In this document: positions 13,631 through 26,140 of the stretch, piece by piece
Position numbering within the stretch: position 1 is the stretch's first letter
How the letters are laid out: every line of letters starts with the position of its first letter
Assembly: GCA_023055355.1 (NCBI GenBank)
Contig: JALJCS010000004.1
Span: 28,672,744-28,736,743 of the forward strand
From: Agelaius tricolor
Taxonomy: Eukaryota > Chordata > Aves > Passeriformes > Icteridae
Length of the DNA stretch: 64,000 bases
Direction: 5' to 3'
The notes under the pieces: model-generated
Seen by the model: only the letters and a program-made list of their open reading frames with translations
Told to the model about the DNA's origin: nothing
Databases searched by the model: none
Made by a program: the position numbers and the translations under genes

Positions 13631-16619
13631 GCAATAATATCTCATTAATTTCTATTATGTATATAAAGAGGAACATTAATGTGATTTGGTGGGTAAAACA
13701 AATAAACTTTTGCTTAAATCATTAATTTGGTTTTACGAAAATTTCAATACATAATTCTATTATCATTGGAGAGAAAAATAATATAATTTTACTTGGTGTT
13801 CTCTATGAATATTCATCCACAGACGTAGCAGACACAGAGATAAATAATTTTAAATTGGAATAAGACAAATTTATTAATGCACTTTTAAGGAATTCTGTGT
13901 TTCAAATGTTATGTATCCATTCTAAGGTGGTTGATCTCCATATTTCTATTGCAGGATATTTCTGCTTTATGATGCCACATTTTGGGGACATGATGTAATG
14001 CAAGTTAAAGTCTTAAGTTTTGACATAATTCATATATGTATTTTCATAATGATGGATTTGAAAGAAAACATATCTGTTCACTTATTGAAGTAGGCTTCAT
14101 TTATAAAATCCAAAACCATAAACATGATGACTTTTATAGTTTGAAGCTGAAGAGAGGATAGAGCTGGCTATTAGGCTAAATATTTGCTGTGCAGGCCACT
14201 GGTTCACTGAAGCCAACTATAAATAGATGTGTTTAAAGAAAAATTAAATCAGACTGTTACTCAAATTCAAGATGGCTATAAATTTCCACAAAATATTAAA
14301 GAATAAGGCAAAAGGGGGAGCCATTAGAAATTCTTTGAATTAATGCTTAGTGCCTGTGGGCCACTGATGAAATGATTTCCAATATGTGTAAAAAATACAG
14401 TCAGAAGATAACTCAGTATTTCATTCATTAACTAGTAATAGAACTCTGTTACTAATCCAAACAAATGTGTTGAGGAAACTTTAACTGAAGATAACTTCAA
14501 TGAGGCCATTGCTTTCCAAGTTCAGATTACTTTTTACCATTTAACCAAAGCAAAAGCTTTTTCAAGATCAAGCCATGGTCGATCAAATAGATTGAATGCC
14601 ACTGGCTGTCTGTTAACATTATCCTTCAAAAGTCACTGCAGTGAAGCTTCTACAACTCTTTTGTTATGGGAAATAAATCTAATAGGAAACAAATAATAAC
14701 TTCCAGTGAATTACTTGACCTCTCTTTAAGAGTTCCTACATTTGTTACCTTTTTGCTATTTGTTTCTTAAAGAGAATAAGAAATAGCTGATCTTCCGCTT
14801 GGTCTTCTCTGGGAGGGTTGATGTCAATAGAGTATGTGTTGTCTAGTAAAATTGTGTTTCATTATTAAATTTCTATATGCTCATAATTTCAATAATTTAG
14901 GACAAAGCTAAGACATATTTTACTGTTGACTTGATTTGCATTAATGTCAGGTCTAGAAGTAAACGGGTTTAACTTTAAATTTATGTAAAACTCTGCTAAA
15001 TAGTCACAGAGGTGATAGCTGTTCTTGCAGTTATCTGCAAAATAATAGTTGTTCTTCAGCTGAAAAAAAATCCTATTTGTTTTTTTTTTATTAGTTTCTG
15101 GGTTTAGAAGAGTTAAACATCATAAAGAATTGGCTTCTTTTAAAACGATGAGCAAGATAATTTACAGACCTTAATAAATATTTAGGTCTCTATTTAAATT
15201 TGTTATAGAAATACTCAAGTAAATAAGCAGAATAAATGGTGTAGCATAAATTAGATGCTAGAATTCTTCCATGTTCAGTCATTAAAATGACACTGATGGA
15301 TTATATGTATATATATGCATATGCAGACATTTTTAATACTATGCATATTTTTATTACTTGATTTTGATAATCTGATATTTTATTCTATTCAAAACTCTTG
15401 CTATTTACTCAACTTGAAACACTCACTGCCAACATGAATAAGTGTTTTTATGTCATTTGGCATTACATTTTTAATTAACAAAATCTATTTATTTCCCCAT
15501 GTAGTTTTAGGTAAATATTATCTGTGAAAGTTCAGAAAATCTTTGCTTTTAATAGACCTTGAACAGCATTTGTGCTAAAAATTCAGGTTACTCCCACCTG
15601 GAGCAAAAACAAAAACCCACCTTAGAAGTGACCAGGACATTAATGACGAGATTGTCTCATGTCCACAATGTTTGGCTTTGACTACAATAATGCTGTGAAA
15701 CTGCAAAATAATTTTTTTATTTTACTAACATCAAAAATCCTTCTTCTGATAAATATTTCATTGACACTGATCATATAAAAGAAGATAATTTATCTAAATT
15801 CTTGACTAACAATACTTAGTATCACATGAATTCTGATCCTGTGTCTGCCATTTATGTGATAGGTGGGTCGCTGCATTTTTCTCTTCTCTTTCTCTTCCTT
15901 GTGTTCTATTTTTTCTAGTTGACAAGTCAGTGTCCTTTAACAATTGGTTAGTGATTATTGATTTGAGATCTTTGCTAGAATCCTTCAGAGCTGCAGTATT
16001 ATGAACTCCATCAGAAATACAGCTTTACATCTCTAGCATAGAAAATTTCATCTTTGTTAAAAGAATTTTCAAGCAGGAAGATTTTATAAAATGTAAAAAA
16101 TTAAAAGAAGTCTTTTTCATTTCATACTATCTTTCTTATAATCTGCTTAGTGGTACATCTTATTCCTTTTTTTCTCCTTACTCAAGGAGACAGAGGCTAA
16201 AGTTGCTTGCAACTGTTGGCTCACCTTTTGCTTCTAGAAAGCAATGTATTTTGTATTCTGTTTTAACAATATGACTACACAGCAAAGAAAAATTCTTACT
16301 AACTCTGAGGCAGATACAGATTTTGAGATAAAAACAAAGGATATTATGTTACATCTTCATCAGGTATGAAGGAGTGTGGTCACATAGGAGAGTCTCCTGC
16401 AATTCACATTCAGCAGTTTTTCATGTGCTAGCCAGCAGCTCAGATGTGGGCTTCATTATCATCCATTACCTATACCAAGACATACAAACCAATTATTTAC
16501 AACAGGTGAGATGGAATGATTCTCATCACATGTGTACTCCATGCAAGAACAAAATGTCATAATTGCAATACTTTACCTAGAAATACATTAATTGTAATTT
16601 AACAATCTGCACTTTATGA

Positions 16620-17000
16620 GCAGTAAGAATGGCTCCTAAGTGAAGGTAAGGTAGGAGCAAGTAGTGACAGAAGGATGCCTGTAAGGTCAAGGGCAGAGTT
16701 CTACAACATCCAAATGCAGAGCAAAGCAGGACTGGTGACAATTTGGTACCAATCAGTTCTATAGAGACAGAGTAGATCCAATGTCAAGCCTCAAAATAGT
16801 TCAGCTGTCTGTGTCAATTCAGGCTGACAGAGCACATGATCAGGCACACCTTCAATATAGCTCAGGCAAGCCCCAAGGATAATGGTCTGAGCTTGAGAGC
16901 AGCTCCTGCAGTGAGTAAGCACATCCTGCCTCTTTCACACATAACAATTTCTGAGCAGCAAGAGTCCAGCGTAGAGTGCTGCGCTGTATCAAAGATGTCT
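16620..17000. other. Possible decayed interspersed repeat, family not identified
   Basis: This segment is less AT-rich than its flanks and free of homopolymers. It is rich in short phrases around CAGAG, CAGGC and GAGCAG, the texture of old retroviral LTR or LINE relics in bird genomes. I cannot match it to a family with certainty and see no clear boundary or target-site duplication. It could equally be ordinary unique sequence. Confidence 0.25.
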
Positions 17001-18582
17001 TGATGAATACACAATTTAACTGCCTAAAATATTCCTGACGATTGGCTTTCCCAATCCCAGACTCTTTTTGCTGGGGTTTTAAACAGAACTATCTTGTCAA
17101 AATTAAAGAGAACTCAGGCAAAATAGTACTTAATTAGATAGGTAGCTATCTAAAAAATATTTTAAATTATGTATTTTATAGCCAAGCCTCACATCTCTTA
17201 TGTGGCTTTTCCAAGAATCTCAGTAATCTTGTTTTTCCAGTTAAAACTTTGTACATGGTCTGTAAATGAAAGGAAGACAGAAGAAAGAGAGACGATGATG
17301 AAGATACTGAAAGAAATTTAAGCAATTGTGACAGCATATCTAAAATTTGTGTGCAATGAATATTTAGTTAATATTGACTTCAGTGAAAAGCAAACCCATT
17401 TTGTAATCTCTAAATAGGAAGCTACATCTATTTTTTCTCTCTGTTCTCTTTAATCATGGATCAAAATATTTAATCTAAAATACACCCAGGGTGCTTCTTT
17501 CTAATCGTTATTTCATTTCAGTAAAATCTGTTGGTAGAAACAGAGGTTTAGAATCTTGAGCTCCTTGGAAATATGCTTGTTATTTTTATCCATAGCTGAC
17601 GTGCTAGGGAAGAAGAGCAATTTTGTTTACTCCCAGGTGGTTTAAATTTGATTTGAACTCATAGTTGAGTTTAAGCTGATGAACAGGTTTTTATTGAACA
17701 TGAATAAATTGAGAAATTCAGATTAGTCAGCCACTTTTTTGTCATAATTTAAATTCCAAAGAAGATGCATTTAGCAAAAATAGAGCAGAAAGGTGTGTGC
17801 AATTGATGAATTGTACCTGATGACTAGCTGACTTAATAAAATCCTTAATGAATTTACTGCTGTTCTAGGTATTTTCAGTATTGGTGTTCTTATGAAAAAG
17901 AATTTGTGCAAAACAAAGTGAGAGTAACTGATGTAAAATATAAAAATGAATGCATGAACGAACCCATACACAGCCCAATATACCAATATGCAATACCTTC
18001 CTGTGAACATAGACAGCGGCTTTTTCTCACAGAGTATCCTGTAACAAATGTTATGTTCATGTTTAAAAAAAGGAAAATCTCAACTGACTAGCACAGTCTT
18101 TTGATAGCTAATATGGCCTTTTGAGCACCTTGTCAGCATTCAGTTCAACTTCAAAATCTGAAAATCTTTCTTTACAAAAAGAAGGAAAGAGCAATTCCTT
18201 TAGGACTCAAGTAGAATTACCTAAGCATAAAAAAATCTGCAGATGACTGTCTGTTAATTGCTATGACAAGGCAAAATTAAAGTTAATACAAAGTTTCAGT
18301 TATGTCCTTTTATTTGTGACAAAATGCTGAGTGTTATTCTATTTCTGAAGAAACATTTTTGTGTAGATTTTTAATATATGTGTATAGATGTAAACTTGCA
18401 TATATATAAATATGTATGTATGTTTATGCTTGTTTGGAAATGCTTTGAGATCAAAAGATAACAATGGCTACATAGTATTACGTTAATCTGCTTAGGTGCC
18501 TACATAGCAGTGGCATTTCCCTCTCATAAGAGTGACAAAGTGTATGATTCTGCTGTCTGGACAAAGGAGAAGACTCAAGAGG

Positions 18583-19208
18583 TGCCGTAGTTTAAACTGG
18601 CAGGCAGCTAAACACTACACAGTTGCTCATTCACTACCCCCTTGCTCCCAGTGGGATGGGGAACAGCGTTGTTAAAAAAAAATATAAAAAATTGTTGACT
18701 GAAATCAAAACAGTTTAAAAAGACAGAAAAGGAAAGGAAAATACTAATAATACCAATGATAGGAGAAATAATAATAATAATAATAATAATAATACCACCA
18801 CAAACAATAATAATCAAAATGAAAGGTGCATAGAGCAGTTGCTCACCACCTGTGCTGATGGATGCCCAGCCAGTTCCTCAGCAGCCCCCCCGCCAACTTC
18901 TCCCATAGTTTATGTGCTGAGCATGACACTATATGCTGTGTAATATCCCTGTGGTCTATTGAGATCATCTGTCCTGGTCATGCCTCCTCCTAGCTTTTCT
19001 GTGTTCTCCCAGTCTCTGTTGATGGGCTGGTGTGAGTAGCTGGAAGTCCTTGTCTTATAAGGACTAGGTAAGCATTATTTGTCAGCAACTCAAACACCAG
19101 TGCATTATCAACATTATTCTCATCCTAAATCTGAAATGCAGAACTATAGCAGCTACTAGGAAGAAAGTTAAATCTATCCAGGAAAGTTAAATCTAACACA
19201 GGAAAGAC
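18583..19208 (-). mobile_element. Solo ERVL-type LTR, degenerate
   Basis: On the minus strand this matches, from memory, a very common neoavian endogenous-retrovirus LTR whose consensus begins TGTCCTGGTTTCGGCTGGG and ends TTAAACCACGACA. The plus-strand left edge TGCCGTAGTTTAAACTGG (18583 on) is the reverse complement of the 3' end, and the right edge near 19208 is the decayed 5' end. The TATA position reads CATAAA (minus strand, 18909-18914) where I recall TATAAA. The poly-A signal position (18714-18719) is TTTAAA instead of ATTAAA. No internal retroviral sequence flanks it, so it is a solo LTR from recombination between two LTRs. Near 19160-19195 a stretch of about 18 bp is duplicated in tandem. 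I could not see a clean 5-bp target-site duplication. Confidence 0.8.
18767..18793. repeat. ATA trinucleotide microsatellite inside the LTR
   Basis: About nine ATA/TAA units within the solo LTR. The family consensus carries an ATT/ATG-rich segment here, just upstream of the poly-A signal on the minus strand, so the repeat probably grew from that seed. Confidence 0.9.
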
Positions 19209-21478
19209 TCCCCTCATATTTAGGGGAAAGTGGTTAGATGCCAAAAGTTTGGCTTTTGGAGAATTGGTGGTGGACCATTACACTGAGTCCTGTGAAAACA
19301 GACTAAGCTGTTACTATCTTGGTTAATTAAAGGATGCAGAGATGGGATAGATTTTAGTGTGTATGTGTGTGTGTGTTTTTCTCTATTCAATATATGAAAA
19401 ATTCTCTGTACAGAAAAAAAAATTTATACTTAAAAAAAAAATTAGCTTAATAGTTTCCAAATTTCATAAGGCAGCAGCCTTTCAGTTGATGGTATTTTCT
19501 TATGTAATTTCCTTAAATAAATGTTTATATCAAATTCTTATAAACATTGAGAGTCTTGGTAATTGATAATTGCCTGTTTTATATTATCAGAGTGGTCGAT
19601 TGTTCATATGCTATTCACTTTTATAATTTCATATTTTATATATGAAAATATTTCCCAGAAGTTGGACGAATCTTGAAATAAGATGACAAAATTCTGCAAA
19701 GCATTTACATTTACAGGAGCTTTGTAAACCCAAGAGATAACTGTGGCCCTCCAATAAATTTTACCATCTGTTTTCTATTTAGTTAATGCATTTATAAGTT
19801 CTGCTGAATTCTTATTATTTGGTAGTAGGTAATAAATTATTACAACATTTAGTTGAAAAAAATTCTTGGGTTTATGCATTCATTTAGGAGACCAATCTTT
19901 CAACCTCTGAATGCATAGCTACCCAGTGTGATAGGCAAATTTTTGTATGCAAGGATTGCATGCAAATTAATTTATTTACATCCATAGTCCACTAATCTGT
20001 TTATAAAGTTGTTAATGCGTCATAATAAAGTGATAAATTGATACATTTAAGCTGGTTCTAAAGTTGATGATGTGTCAGCTCTATTTCTAAGTACACTTGC
20101 TTTGTCTTCTGTGTTTTCTCATAAACAGAGTGGTACGTCTGTTTAGATCATGGACCCAAAATGGACAGAATTCATGTGGGGCATTATTTGATGATATGAT
20201 AATGTACTTTAGAAAATATTCTTGTCAATGAAAACACAATGAAAACAATGAAAATTTGAAAAGAGGTAGAATTAATCTAGAGGTTTGCACAACTGTTTTG
20301 AGGCAAGTTTGGATTAGTTTACTGTTATCAACTGATGTAAGCAAGTTGGTGCACTGGCACTCCTTGCAAGCTGTCTGACTAAAGATTCAGGTGAGAAAGG
20401 TTTGATTGGAACTCAAATAATAAACAAACACTTCTTCATAGTTCTGTTTTGTGCTCCTAGACACAGGAAAAACTGTCATTTACACATGGAAATTTTTGAA
20501 TAGTGTTCAATTGGGAAAAGAATGGTAATTACGTGATGAGGGATATTTTGCACTGAGAAATAAAAAAAAAAAGCTGCATTAGAACTTCTGCCTCTTTCCT
20601 AGGATAGGTCAATTTTATGCAAAAGCCATTGGACATCTGCATATGCATGTAGTACTGAAAATAGTTGAAACAGAAAACTACAAGAGCATATATTTATGTC
20701 CCATGCATTATAATAAGAATCCAGCCATGATGTTGAACACATCTAAAAATTACCATGAGATTACCCTCCTTTATAAATAAGTTATAATTAAATTACTTCT
20801 GTAATAAAGGTACAAACAAGTACAAACTTAATGTCCCACTGACAAAAACCAGAAAAGGGTATTGCAGTATTAGGAAGGTGTTTTATTTGGTACTTCTGAA
20901 TTTTTTCTCTTGTGTATGTGAATATGAGCCCCATTCATGGACTTGTTACAGCTTAAGATAGCATTTAAATCTGCTCAAGTGATATAAATCTCTGGTGTGG
21001 AAAGAGAATTATAATTCAGAAATAAAAAGAAAACTTTTCTGATCATACTCCTAAAAAAATAAGTTTTTTGAGGTGAGTGCTTTGTGATTCTGGAGCTTAG
21101 AAGAGCACAATACTTCCATAGACTCCATATGATTGGAGATTAAAAAAGACACTATTGGTAAACAGACATAATTGTCAAGAAATTCTTCTGAATATGATAA
21201 CTAAACATTTTATGAAAGGTAGGGACACATCCACAATATAGTATTATCTGCTTACACAGAAGATTTGATGTGACAGAATTGTACTATTCCACTTTATCAA
21301 TTCACAGTTCCAGTTTTTTCTGTTATGCTTTTATAAGCCTTGTATTTTGAAGACATTTATTGAAGCAGTTATTTGTCACTGCTGGGTGAACTGATGGTGG
21401 TGGTACAGCTGGATCTTTAGTGTTACTGCTGCTAATAGGCACACTTTTGTAAAAGGTGTGTTCAGAACAGACACACTT
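19209..21478. other. AT-rich non-coding stretch
   Basis: No gene or interspersed repeat recognised. It holds a short TG repeat (19357-19375) and A/T homopolymers near 19412-19441. No open frame longer than about 70 codons. Confidence 0.65.
19357..19375. repeat. Short TG microsatellite
   Basis: GT dinucleotides with one AT interruption, about 19 bp. Confidence 0.85.
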
Positions 21479-22195
21479 TGAGTGGGTTGGCCTTGGCTGA
21501 ATGTCGTGTGTCCACCAAGCTACTCTAACATTCCACTCCTCAACTAGATGGGTGAGAAAATACAATCAAAGGCTCATGGGTCAAGATAAGGACTGGCAGA
21601 GATTGCTCATCAATTACTGTCACAGGCAAAATAAACTACGCTTTGGGGAATTGATTTAGTTTATTGCAAATCAAATTAGAATAGGATGATGAGAAATCAA
21701 CCCAAATATTGAAAACACCTTCCCAGACTTAACTGAGCTCCCAATTTCTCTCCCTCTTTGTTTTGAGTGACAAAGTAGGACGGGCAATGGAGGTTAGCAC
21801 CAATTCATCACACATTGTTTCCATTGCTCATTTCTCATCAGTGGGAGGATTTCTCAGACTCTCTTCCTTCTCCAGTGTGGTCTATCTCCCACAGGAGACA
21901 CTCCCCCATGATCTTTCTTAGTATGGGTCTTTCCCACAGACTGCAGTTTTTCACTAACTGTTCCACCCTGAGTCCATTGCACAGGAGAGAGTCTATCAGG
22001 AACAGGCTGCTCCGTGGTTCAGTGTACAGACTTGTGATAATGCTATAGGGGACCCGCACTCTGTGGGACAGTGTAGGTCCCCTATAGCATTATCATAAGT
22101 CCTGCCAGAAAACCTGCTCCAGTGTTGATTTCCCCCTCCATGGGGTAACGGGTCTTGCCAAGAGTTATCAAACAGTTTTAAAAAATTCTTCATCA
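21479..22195 (-). mobile_element. Avian ERV LTR / 3'-end fragment, copy 1
   Basis: Read on the minus strand, the 3' half matches a recurrent avian retroviral repeat. It has an intact AATAAA (21660-21665) followed by the remembered downstream phrase about GTGACAGTAATTGATGAG and a terminus near GGGTTGGCCTTGGCTGAATG (plus strand, from about 21484). The 5' half (about 21800-22150) contains decayed copies of the family's tandem phrases built on CTGCTCCAGYGTGGG and CCCACAGG, seen on the plus strand. A second copy lies at 52.6-53.3 kb. No gag, pol or env reading frame remains. A large hairpin at 22029-22101 interrupts the tandem-phrase region. The far edge near 22195 is approximate, and I give no family name because I cannot confirm one. 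Confidence 0.7.
22029..22101. repeat. 26-bp inverted repeat inside the ERV fragment
   Basis: The arms at 22029-22054 and 22076-22101 are complementary apart from one pair (22034 with 22096), with a 21-bp loop. The inner 20 bp of each arm (TGATAATGCTATAGGGGACC and its complement) pair perfectly. The right arm runs into normal family sequence (CATAAGTCCTGCCAG), while the left arm and loop have no place in the family as I know it, so this looks like a secondary inverted duplication. Confidence 0.9.
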
Positions 22196-23924
22196 GCACT
22201 TAAATCTGTAAGGCATTCTGCAGGACACTCAGGTAGTTGGGAAAATTTGAGACTTAAAATAATGAACCACATACAGTGTGATGGAAAAACAATAGCTTAT
22301 ATAGCATTTCAAAAAATGATTGGATATTGACAGAACTGAATGATGGTTGTAATGTCAGTTTCAGGAAGATTAAGATACTCTAATTTTATTCACAGTCTTC
22401 CAAGAGTTTTGAGATACTTCCTTGAGATGGTAGAGCCCAAGTCATTCCTTGTGCTTACAGTCTTTCTTCTGTAACTCTACCCAGATTTCAGATCATTTGC
22501 TGAAACAACACAAATTATGCCAGGTGCTCTCTTCCCAGCACACATTCTCCTCAAGAATTTAGAAAATTTTTCCTTTATTCTCTAGATCATTTTGGCAGTT
22601 GATATTCTTCTCTTCATCCTAAGGAATCCAAGTCTGCCATGTTGATTGCCAGGTTAAACTGATAATTAGATAATTGCAGTTAGATAAGATCAAATTAGTT
22701 ACTTGATTTGCATGTAATGAGTGAGAATAGAACTGATAAAAATGGCTTTGTTCTTTGACATAGACCACAAATAATCTTAAGATTGACTTGACTGATATGA
22801 ATATAGGAGATGGCAAGTGTGATAAAGACAAAGATTGTTTCATATATTGGGATCTAAGAACCTGGCTTTGTTCAGTCCACGTAACTGCAGTCCAAAGCTA
22901 TGCTTTCACTGAAACATATCCTGTAGTAATTTTCTATGCTTTCTTTTATGCTTCATCCATTATATTTCAAAACAATGCATTGTTTGGAAACATTTCCACA
23001 GCACACAGGAAATAGAAGTGATTGATTTGTATTGTGATAAAATTAGCAGTTGCACACAGCATTGTGTCCTGTGGAAGTGTATCATCACATTTTACATCAC
23101 ATTTTCTCTCTACACTGGATATATTCTATCTCATAAAGCAGACATCAACAGTCTCTTTCCCCTGGTGCAGTTAACTTCACGGGAGTTAACACATTTGTAC
23201 ACAAAAAAACCTTATCTCTATTTTGTATCAAAAGTACAAAACCCGGTAAGAGAATTATTTCTCCCTCCCTTAAAAAAAAAAAATCTGGGAAACACAAAGA
23301 GCACAAAGAATTTTCAAGAATTCCTATGAAGGCTGGATACCTAGCTCCCTCTAAAGTCTCACAGAAAACTTCGAAAAATTCAGGTATATATATATATTTT
23401 TTCATCTTACAAATGGTTTTAATCATTTATACAAGGCCTGTCAAATTCTTCATTCCTTAATTACCTCTTTTTAGCATTTCACTAAAAAACAGCTTTTAAA
23501 TTTTGTTGGTGTTACTGTGGCATGTGCCAAAACTACTGCATTTTCTTATGATGTGAGCCACTCCTTTTTCTTGCTATTTTTCAGTACAATTAACATGACT
23601 GATGCCCTATACCATGAAAATAATTATTTTCAAATTTCACAATCTCTTTTGAAATGAAATGTGTCTGTTTTCAAATTATTGCATCAATGCTATTGCCAAA
23701 AAAATGGACAATAGAGGGTCTTCACCAGAGGTAGTTGATGAAGCATTTTTATTCAAATTTTTTTTGCTTTTTTTAGAATTTGCTGACTGCCCATTAGGCC
23801 AATATGCAGTTTAGCCACCAAACTACATTGACGACATGGATTAAGAGGAATGTAAGAAACAAAATAATAAACAGGTTGCCTTACTCTGTTATTTCATTCT
23901 TTAGTTAGATTTTTGTGTGAGTCA

Positions 23925-23940
23925 CTCTTTACGTAAAGAG
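23925..23940. repeat. Perfect 16-bp palindrome
   Basis: CTCTTTACGTAAAGAG is its own reverse complement with no spacer and a TACGTA core. It could be a dimeric transcription-factor site or chance; nothing nearby supports either. Confidence 0.85.
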
Positions 23941-24017
23941 GCTTTTAATATGACTGCTTTTACTTTGTGATGTTCAGGTTCACTGCAAACTGTTTATCTG
24001 CTTACAAGTGTATCTAA

Positions 24018-24038
24018 GTTTGTTTGTTTGTTTGTTTT
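24018..24038. repeat. GTTT microsatellite
   Basis: Five GTTT units, 21 bp. Confidence 0.9.
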
Positions 24039-25331
24039 AACTTTTAAGGGATTTAAACCAAGAAATGTATTTTTTTTCTGCTGAAAAAAATATATACATC
24101 TGAATAAAGCATCTCATGATTCATTTTCTTATTCTGTGTGAACACAAGCATCAAAATACAATGAAATATTTTGGTTTGAAACAAAACTGAATTATTTCTT
24201 TAGTTAAGTATAAACTTACTTTCTATTACTTTTTTTTTTCCCCTTTAGTAGTGAAAACACTCAAAATATTTTGTGTTTATTAAAAATCTTTACTGAGCTG
24301 AAATAATACTTTAATTTTTTGATTTGATGGAAAAAATGAAAATAAACCAAAAAAATCTTATCTTTTGGAAATGCTACTATGAATCTTTATCAAGGAATTG
24401 GATGCTTTAACTTATTTTTCTATTCATTTTAGGCTTTTATGTATTTGGAATATACATATGTTACATCATCTTAAGATCAAATATATTTAGTGGGTGTGTC
24501 CAAAAAGTTATTCAGACTTTACATTATTAAGATCAATAGTACTAAACTAGTTGTAACAGTAATGGTTTATTTTTGTTTCAGTGAATACTAATGATCAACT
24601 ATATTACAGATGAAAAGAATAAAGACTATGTATACATACCTAATAACAGGTCTGCTTTCCAAAGCACATCTCCTGATCAGTTTAGTTTGCTTTGAATTCA
24701 GGTGCACTAGAAAACACAAACTAGATTCTTTCCATATGATACAAAGATGGAAGACTTTATAGTACAAGAATTGTACTTAATCCCAAGTGGAAATGGACAA
24801 ACAAAATATCTGAAATGCAGCTTCTATGAATTCCAGACCTTCACCAAGTGTTTCTCTCTACAGATCAGAGCTGGTTGACATAGTTGGTAGTGTAGATGTG
24901 CCCTCAGTGGTCCAGTGTTAGCATGGACCAGTAATGTAGGCAACTAAGTTGCTATGTCTAAGTCTCACTGCCAGTCAACTAAGGCAGGCAACTAAACACT
25001 GCCAGTCTGCCAGTATACAGAAAGCTAAAGAGATGTTGTCATTGAGGGCCAAAAAACATAAGAACTAAATGGCAAATCCTTCATTTCCTTGCTGGGGTGG
25101 TTCTACTGAGAACCATTGAGAATGTTCTCAGTGGACTTGTCCCACTGTTGTACAAACAGGTTTATGTTAAATGAAGTGAGCAAAGGTTAATGCTTCTCCT
25201 GCGAGTAATCCAGGCAGCCAGTTAATCCAGACCTCTTACGTAGACAATGGAGAGAGACTTTTTGGGAAATAAAGTCCTTTCAGTCACCCTCCAAAGTGTC
25301 CACTGAGGACATAAAGACCCATATCTTGCTG

Positions 25332-25355
25332 TATATATATATATATATATATATA
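25332..25355. repeat. TA dinucleotide microsatellite
   Basis: Twelve uninterrupted TA units. Likely to vary in length between individuals. Confidence 0.95.
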
Positions 25356-26076
25356 GGGAATTTTCATGTATCTGTACAATTAACTAATCTCAGCAAGGTG
25401 AGTGGTACAAAAGCCTTTTAATAGAGAATAATGCCTTCAGATATGCAATTTTAGGTACCTTACAGTGTCCATATTATGCCTTTTGTTTATTTTTTTATAG
25501 CAGTAGTTAAGACTTTGTTACATTATTTTTAAAAAGTAGGACAGAATATAGAATCTTAATAATCTTATTCCTGTAATTAATTGCAGTACAGGTAGTGATT
25601 TGTTATTTTTCTTTCCAAATTTCTCAGTGTGAAGAAAAGGGAAACTAGTAGGAAGGATAAATTAGAAATAAGAGAAAGTGCTTGTCTTGGACTAATTGAA
25701 AGGAGAAAGTGTAATGACAGTAAATAGGCTTTATTTTCTAAAAACAAATATGGCTGTTTATTTTTTTTTTTCTGTAAAGCAGCATATTTAACCAAAAACT
25801 TTCTATTTGGGTTTTCCTGATTTTATTTTTTAAATATTGTGGCATATGAAATGTGACATATTTGCAACCTTATTTTTACTTCACCAATGTGAAGTAAAAT
25901 GTGAATTGTAAGAGTTATCTAGAATAAGTTCAGAATATAGTTTTCTCTTACTAGTTCATTTAGACATTGATGGAGAAAGGCCTAAAGCTACATTAGAAGT
26001 ACCTAAATCCCACTAAAAAAATTGGCAATAGTGGTTCTACTCCTGCTTATTCCTTGTCTGTTTGACAGCTCATGCC

Positions 26077-26112
26077 TGTTTAGCATGTTATGCTGGCATG
26101 ACATGCTAAACA
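26077..26112. repeat. Nested inverted repeat, 36 bp
   Basis: Outer arms TGTTTAGCATGT (26077-26088) and ACATGCTAAACA (26101-26112) are perfectly complementary. The 12-bp centre folds again (ATGC TG GCAT), so the whole 36 bp is a near-palindrome with one mismatched pair and a 2-nt centre. Confidence 0.9.
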
Positions 26113-26120
26113 TCCATGAA

Positions 26121-26140
26121 ATGTGATGTCATGTGATGTC
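26121..26140. repeat. 10-bp tandem duplication
   Basis: ATGTGATGTC occurs twice in tandem, nine bases after the nested inverted repeat at 26077-26112. Confidence 0.9.

Larger units (their letters stand above)
1..18582. other. AT-rich non-coding stretch, no gene recognised
   Basis: About 18.6 kb of AT-rich DNA with stop codons dense in all frames. No open frame here resembles a protein I know; the longest (13237-13584, plus, 115 codons) has no recognisable domain, signal peptide or repeat. Slightly GC-richer patches occur near 4795-4960, 13210-13580 and 16620-17000. The local repeats that stand out are listed separately. The stretch could be intergenic or intronic; the sequence alone does not say which. 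Confidence 0.7.

Noticed and set aside
18608..18817. Poly-isoleucine open frame on the minus strand
   Set aside because: Generated by the ATA microsatellite inside the solo LTR.
21815..22199. Several overlapping open frames of about 67-77 codons
   Set aside because: They lie in the first ERV copy and its hairpin; no viral or host domain.
24490..24530. GTGTCCAAAAAGTTATTCAGAC, faintly like a mariner-type inverted terminal repeat
   Set aside because: I found no matching inverted copy at a suitable distance and no transposase remnant. A resemblance over one short phrase is not enough.
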